Below are positions 8,895 through 13,671 of a stretch of 13,671 nt of DNA, piece by piece (positions within the stretch are counted from its first letter, which is position 1; each line of letters begins with the position of its first letter). Location of the stretch: NCBI GenBank assembly GCA_000697335.1, contig JNEM01006437.1, positions 1 through 13,671 of the forward strand, in the 5' to 3' direction. Below the pieces are notes generated by a model that ran no database searches, was not told the DNA's origin, and saw nothing but the letters and a program-made list of their open reading frames with translations. The translations under genes and the position numbers were made by a program. Origin of the DNA: Conidiobolus incongruus B7586 (lineage: Eukaryota > Entomophthoromycota > Entomophthoromycetes > Entomophthorales > Conidiobolaceae).

Positions 8895-11207
8895 TCCCAG
8901 ATATTTTAATCATCTAATCATTTCATTAATTATATATTTTTAAATTTTTTTCATACTCTATCAGGTACATTATTATTATTATTTAAATAATTTAATATTT
9001 TGATTTATTTTAATTATAAAGTTTATCCTATTATAAATTTCGATTTATATTTAAAACTCTTAAATTAATATTATACAAGTTATTAAGAAATATCAATTGA
9101 GCAATTATCTTTATTTAATTTTAATATTTATATATTCAAATTAATATATAATTCTCATTTTGTTAATTTGAAAAGTATAAGGTCTTAAAATCAAATATTT
9201 TATTATATGAAATATATTTAGTTAATTTGAATTAAAGTAAATCCAAGTTTCAATAGATCAATATGCTTTGAATATATAAAATAAACAATGTTCATATACA
9301 GGTTGATTATATATATCTGATAAAAATATCGCTAATTGAAATACTTTATAGTATTATCTAAAAAACCAATATTTTGTTTTGAATGTTATTTAGATATACT
9401 AGTTGATATTTATAAAATTAACAACATTGAAATATTTACTAAGATATATTTAAATTATATTAAATATTGAGTCATAGTGATATTTCTAATTTAATTAATA
9501 TAGTTTAATATAATTATTTGAAAAAATAATTTGAAATTATGATATAATTTTTTTAATTAATAAAAAAAATTAATAGTTCAGAATATATTATTTAAATATC
9601 AAACATAATAAATATCAAGACTAAATAAAATTTATTTCCTTTTTTCATCTTTATCATATTAAAAAATTGAGTTTATATTAACAAATAATACTTACAAATT
9701 CACTCAACTGTCAACATTTGATTTATTTTGTTATAAAAATGAATATATCATTTTGAAAAAAGGTGTATTGAGTATACAGTAATATCTAATTATAATCCAA
9801 TAACTAAGTTCAGTATAAATTTAAACATATATTCTGAATATTTTAGTATAGATTGTAATATTTATATTTTATATCTACATAAAATTAATTTTTTTTACTT
9901 TACTAGATTGATTTATTCAAATATTAATTATAATTTGTAACGTGAGTGAAAGATATATTCTTTCTCATTAAAATAAATATTTTGATTCATTTAGTTTTTA
10001 TTTTATATTGTACATGAAATATTGGTAGAATATATTTGATTAATATTAATACAAATAAACTCATCAACGATTCGAATTCAATTTTTATGATTGGGGTATT
10101 ACCAATTGACCATGTAGTTTCATTTAATTGAGTGCGCAGACTTATGTCTCAGGCAATATATAAATCTTCATGCTATTCATATAACTTTGGCAAAATATGC
10201 TAATTGCAATATTTATAAATTCATCCAATATTTACGTATTATATTTTTTGTTAAATTGAAAATTGTTGGAAATTTAATAGATTAAGAAAAATATTTTAAT
10301 ATATATATAGTTCACTTGAATTAAAATGATTTTAGGAGAAAATAATTAATTCATATATTTAAATTATTTCTATTGATTTGGAAAATCCAAAAAAGTATAA
10401 ATATAATATATTAACAGTAGAGAAATCTATGAAACATATTTCAAAGTAGTAATATTTATAACAATTTTTAGTTACTAAATCATAATTGATAAATAATTGA
10501 AATTTGATAAATATTTGGTTTATTTTTAGAAAATAATATGAATAATATTAAAAATTTATATTAATCAATTAAATTTATAACTTATTTTATTATTTACAAT
10601 TGTAATTTATAAATGATTAGACGATTAAAGCGTGGAAATGAGATTAATTGAAATAATAATTTCATTTTAAATTTGAATAAACATTTGATTCGGATTTTAA
10701 AATGAATTAATTGAGTGATTTAAAAATGAACACAAAGCCTCATATTAAATATCATTAGTTAATGTAAATAATTAATATTGCCATGGCATGTTTCCTTGAA
10801 ATATTTTTGATTTTGATAATTATTTATAACAATTTATAAAGTAATAATATATAAAAACAATCAATATTTAATATCTATATTCATTTTGTTTAAAAATAAT
10901 TTATCATAAATTATAAACTGATAAACCAGAGTTTAATATTGCCAATTAAACTCTTAAATTTAATCTTTCTAATTAGAAAGTTTTATATTACAAAGAAATA
11001 TTATTGTATTACCAAGATATTAGGCATAGTTCCGAAATAAAACCACATAATTAAATATATATATTAATACCATATTTAGAATTTAGGTGAAAATTTTTTC
11101 TCATTAATTAGTCTTTAAAAATTTGAAATATGATAAAATTTATATATAAGGAATAGTATAACCTTGACAAGTAGCTTTATAGATATTAAAATAATTTAAT
11201 TAAAACA
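8895..11207. other. Gene-free A/T-rich spacer between copies 2 and 3
   Basis: About 2.3 kb without a supported gene. Sequence identity between copies 2 and 3 ends at the stop codon, and the region shows no visible homology to the flanks of the other copies. A short (ATT)5 run lies at 8969-8983. The last 200 bases before copy 3 contain TATA-like words (for example near 11143), but these are common in this composition, so no promoter is called. Confidence 0.6.
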
Positions 11208-11930
11208 ATGAAAAATATAATAGAATTCATTGCAAGATTTTTAATAGTTTCAGGTGTCTTTATTTTAGTAGTAATTGTTAATACTGCATTTTTGGATAAA
11301 GTTGATTATAGTGTTGATAAATATACTTGTTCTTGTGATTGCTGGGATAGAAAATTCAAAGGTGAATACTATGGCAAAACTAAGGACTATAAAGCAGTAT
11401 ATTTCAATATGTCGAAACCAACCATATTCGTATTTTTATGGACTGTATTCCATGTATTATTACTAGATAAAGCCATTAATAAGGTATTGGTCAATATCCG
11501 TAATCTTAGATATCACGTTCTACTCTTAAGCGCGGTTGCTTTACTCGGTAACTTTTACAACTGGTGGTGTACTTGGAACTATCTTAATGATGAATTCTAT
11601 CCAATGCTTCATACTCAAATGTTCTTTAATATTACAGGATTATTCCCAATTGCTGTGATATATAATTTACTACTCAAGGGTTCTTATGTTGACAGCCTAT
11701 ATACACACATTAGCATCTCAATCTCACTTTCACATATAGTTTTTGCTTTGTATGATCAAGGATTCGAGCATTTACTCCATCAAATTGGCAAAAAGGAGCG
11801 AGATCTGATGTTTTTGATCAGTGATACAGTATCACTATTTTTAGTTCTTTATTATTCTAGACGTATTTCTTTACACCACTTGGCTTTTTTAACTGTATGT
11901 TGGACATATATTTATTGGTTTATTCAATAA
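11208..11930 (+). CDS. Uncharacterised multi-pass membrane protein with Cys-rich loop (copy 3, complete)
   Basis: A single uninterrupted frame encodes 240 residues. The ATG at 11208 is supported by an in-frame TAA at 11187-11189 and by the matching ATG of copy 2. Hydrophobic segments lie at about residues 4-28, 71-92, 102-123, 138-156, 168-182, 200-216 and 223-239, so six or seven membrane passes. Between the first two is a polar loop with the motif [15 protein letters not shown] (41-55), then [11 protein letters not shown], which contains an N-x-S glycosylation site at Asn67. A second hallmark is [11 protein letters not shown] followed by NDEFYP (115-132), then QGFEHLL (184-190) and paired basic residues RR at 218-219. 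From memory, a CxCxCWD...FKG loop with a later WW...NYxND-FY block occurs in an uncharacterised metazoan membrane-protein family; I cannot verify this and assign no function. The disulfide-capable loop suggests a secretory-pathway or surface location. No intron is visible. It is the only intact member of the local family. Confidence 0.88.
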   Translation: MKNIIEFIARFLIVSGVFILVVIVNTAFLDKVDYSVDKYTCSCDCWDRKFKGEYYGKTKDYKAVYFNMSKPTIFVFLWTVFHVLLLDKAINKVLVNIRNLRYHVLLLSAVALLGNFYNWWCTWNYLNDEFYPMLHTQMFFNITGLFPIAVIYNLLLKGSYVDSLYTHISISISLSHIVFALYDQGFEHLLHQIGKKERDLMFLISDTVSLFLVLYYSRRISLHHLAFLTVCWTYIYWFIQ

Positions 11931-12268
11931 TTTCAAAATTATTATTCATTTACAAGTTTAATATAAAAATTTTATTATTTCGAAAACTTAAATCTAAAAA
12001 TTAATAATTATTAAAAGGTAATTACTTGATATATCGCTCAAATGTTAAATGGATAATATTATTAATAATTTTTCATTTTACAAATTCTAATTATATATTG
12101 TATATAATGATTTAATGTGCAATTTTTAAACATATATATTTTCACATTGTTATTTGTTTTAAATTTCAAGTTTTATTTGGGTTAATTTTTGGATAAATAT
12201 TATAACCTTGAGTAATTTCAAAGGTGGAAATTTCTCTTAAATTTTTTAACAATCATTTGTGATACTAT
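11931..12268. other. Short gene-free spacer
   Basis: A/T-rich sequence between the stop of copy 3 and the first 330-bp repeat. I see no open frame or structured element, and no clear AATAAA polyadenylation signal close behind the stop codon. Confidence 0.55.
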
Positions 12269-12599
12269 TGCAGGTCTTCTAGCAAGTAGACTTGAAATAA
12301 AGATCACGTAGATTCAACAAAATGGGCCAAGGGCGACTAACGAGATACTTTAAAGGGTTTTATAAAAATATTAAGGTGTAGGGCTTGGCCCTGATCAAGA
12401 TGATCCTTGAGTGAATAGTTGCCTAGTGACTATTTTATAGTGTGGTTAGTTCTTTGCCAATGTGCTCAAACTCCAATTACTGTTATAATCTGGATTTTTC
12501 CATTGTGCAAGCATTGTACCTGGTATTTGTGAGTGGATTATATTCGTAATCATGACGGGCGGTGATAGTTGAATGGCGAGCGGCCCTCCCGATCAATGT
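12269..12599 (+). repeat. Dispersed ~330-bp non-coding repeat, copy A (less decayed)
   Basis: This block is clearly richer in G and C than its flanks and recurs in direct orientation at 13000-13330 with about 75% identity by eye. Shared words include ATAAAGATCACGT, GAGATACTTTA, GGCTTGGCC, TGGATTATATTC and an 18-base identical stretch at 12425-12442. All frames are closed, and I see no terminal inverted repeats. The first 50 bases contain TAGCAAGTAGA and, about 30 bases later, GATTCAAC, which weakly recall the internal A and B boxes of tRNA-derived SINEs. Strand is arbitrary. It could be a SINE, a short non-autonomous element or a duplicated structured RNA gene. The repeat itself is certain, its class is not. 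Confidence 0.75.
12274..12291 (+). other. Conserved hairpin at the 5' end of repeat copy A
   Basis: GTCTTCT pairs with AGTAGAC around an AGCA loop, six of seven positions pairing. Copy B has GGCTTCT and AGTAGTC around GGAA (13006-13023). There the second pair changes from T-A to G-T, keeping the stem although both arms differ in sequence. This is one pair-preserving change, suggestive of but not proof of RNA structure. Confidence 0.4.
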
Positions 12600-12999
12600 C
12601 AATATTTATGTTATTATATAATATTGAAACACTATGTTGATTTAATTCTCAATATTAGAATTTTTCTTATATCAAATTGAAAATAACAAATTATGGCGTT
12701 TTAATGATATTAAAATTGATATTTAATAATATGTTTTGTATAATTCACCGAATAATGGAAGTTGATTTTATAAATAGATAGCATATTTTTTATCCATTTA
12801 CATTAACTCAGAATGGTTTTATATAAATATCAAACATATTTTCTAATAGATGGATAAAATGGTATTTCAATAAGCGATATTATTTTATTTTCAATTGAAT
12901 GAATCATTTTTCTAAATCTTCAATTCAAAAATTATTACTCCAAATTTCATATAATGAGAATTTTTTGAGATTTAAAATAAATAAAGGTTTTAATATATA
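12600..12999. other. A/T-rich spacer between the two repeat copies
   Basis: No gene is seen. A perfect 10-base inverted repeat, TTTTATCCAT at 12788-12797 and ATGGATAAAA at 12850-12859, encloses 52 bases. It may be chance or the relic of a small hairpin element. Confidence 0.5.
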
Positions 13000-13330
13000 A
13001 TGCAAGGCTTCTGGAAAGTAGTCTTGTGATAAAGATCACGTGATTCCAATGATACGATCCAAAGACAACTAACAAGATACTTTAGAGGAGTTTTATTAAA
13101 ATATCAAGCTATAAGGCTTGGCCTTGATCAAAGTGATCATCTAGAATATATCTGTCCAGTGACTATTTTATAGTGAGGCTGATCCTTGGCCAATGTGTTG
13201 AAGCTCTAACTTCTGTTATAGTCTGAAATTTTCCATAATGCAAGGATTGTTAATGATATTTGTAAATGGATTATATTCAGAATCTTGACAAACAATTAAA
13301 ATTGAAAAATGAGTAGACCTCCTGATTTGT
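13000..13330 (+). repeat. Dispersed ~330-bp non-coding repeat, copy B (more decayed)
   Basis: Direct repeat of 12269-12599 at a distance of about 731 bases. Identical or near-identical blocks include the 18-base stretch at 13158-13175, which contains the perfect hairpin ACTAT-TTT-ATAGT, and the segment ending TGGATTATATTC. Many positions where copy A has G or C have A or T here, most clearly in the last 70 bases, where a G-rich tract in A (GACGGGCGG) corresponds to GACAAACAA in B. It appears to be the older or less constrained copy. A mariner end begins at or just after its right border. Confidence 0.72.
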
Positions 13331-13671
13331 AATAATAAGTTGCAAAAATAAAAATATATTATAAAATCAATATCTTTATTTATTATTAATAACACTTTCC
13401 TATACTTTTGGAAAGTTTTTAACACCAAAAAAGCTGTTTATTTATAAAAGGCTAAAATTTAATATTTTACAAACTAATTAAATTTTTTATATAAATTTTC
13501 TTTCTTGTAAATTAGTTTTTTAATTACTCAAAGTAATTTTAATTATATATGTTATAATCTATTATATGAATTAAAATTAATAGATTTTATTGATAATTTT
13601 TAATTAAAAATTATTTTATAGTTTATAAAATTTATAGTTTTTTATAAATTATTAAATAGTTTTATAAAAAT
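13331..13671 (-). mobile_element. Third mariner, minus strand, decayed and cut by window end
   Basis: From about 13370 on, the sequence aligns with the inserted mariner from about 7010. Shared landmarks, as read on the plus strand, are TTATTATTAATAAC, CTATACTTTTGG (for CTATACTTTTAG), AACACC, TTTTCTTTCTTG and the TTTTTTAATTAC block. It carries the transposase tail in minus orientation, with the family's Trp codon (KVW in the 1-183 copy) replaced by a stop. The outer terminal repeat is badly eroded. AATAATAAG followed by TTGCAA at about 13331-13346 may be its remains, so the left boundary is approximate. It differs more from the other two than they do from each other, suggesting an older insertion or a separate subfamily. 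Confidence 0.7.

Noticed and set aside
11208-11930. Resemblance of the membrane protein to the AIG1/FAR-17a family (similar length, D-x-E-x-YP block)
   Set aside because: Only a few residues match. The Cys-rich loop and NWW block are not features of that family as I know it.
13216-13428. Minus-strand open frame of 70 codons
   Set aside because: It straddles the end of repeat copy B and the eroded mariner end, so it is a chance frame across a junction.

Overview
The window is very A+T-rich (about four fifths or more by eye). It is organised like a eukaryotic nuclear genome: short intron-free coding islands, mariner-family DNA transposons, a dispersed repeat and long gene-poor spacers. I see no bacterial operon layout, Shine-Dalgarno sites, tRNA or rRNA. 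D34D mariners and the type of membrane protein encoded point to an invertebrate animal with an A/T-biased genome. That is inference, and no narrower placement is possible from this sequence alone.

Layout from left to right. Positions 1-277 are the 3' end of a mariner element on the + strand, including the intact C-terminal end of its transposase. After a very A/T-rich spacer comes a decayed copy of a multi-pass membrane protein gene (copy 1, 1870-2636). Two islands of near-normal base composition (4425-4672 and 4746-4935) lie in the next spacer and are not explained. Copy 2 of the same gene starts at 6869, is split by a complete 1301-bp mariner (6908-8208, minus strand, TA target duplication) and resumes at 8209-8894 with an open reading frame. 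Copy 3 (11208-11930) is the only complete copy and encodes 240 residues. Beyond it lie two direct copies of a roughly 330-bp non-coding repeat (12269-12599 and 13000-13330), then a third, decayed mariner end running off the window (13331-13671, minus strand).

The three same-strand gene copies form a small tandem family, one dead and old, one dead by insertion and one apparently live. Copies 2 and 3 differ at 20 sites over the first ~330 shared bases. Over the last 357 bases they differ at one site, and the identity stops at the stop codon. Copy 1 resembles copy 3 more than copy 2 in the divergent part. This mosaic is best explained by gene conversion. It may also explain why the body of copy 2 is still open although the mariner inside it is badly decayed.

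The strongest leads are the conversion tract, the contrast between decayed transposon and intact host frame, the uncharacterised Cys-rich membrane family, and the paired repeat with conserved hairpins. I found no CRISPR array, origin or riboswitch.
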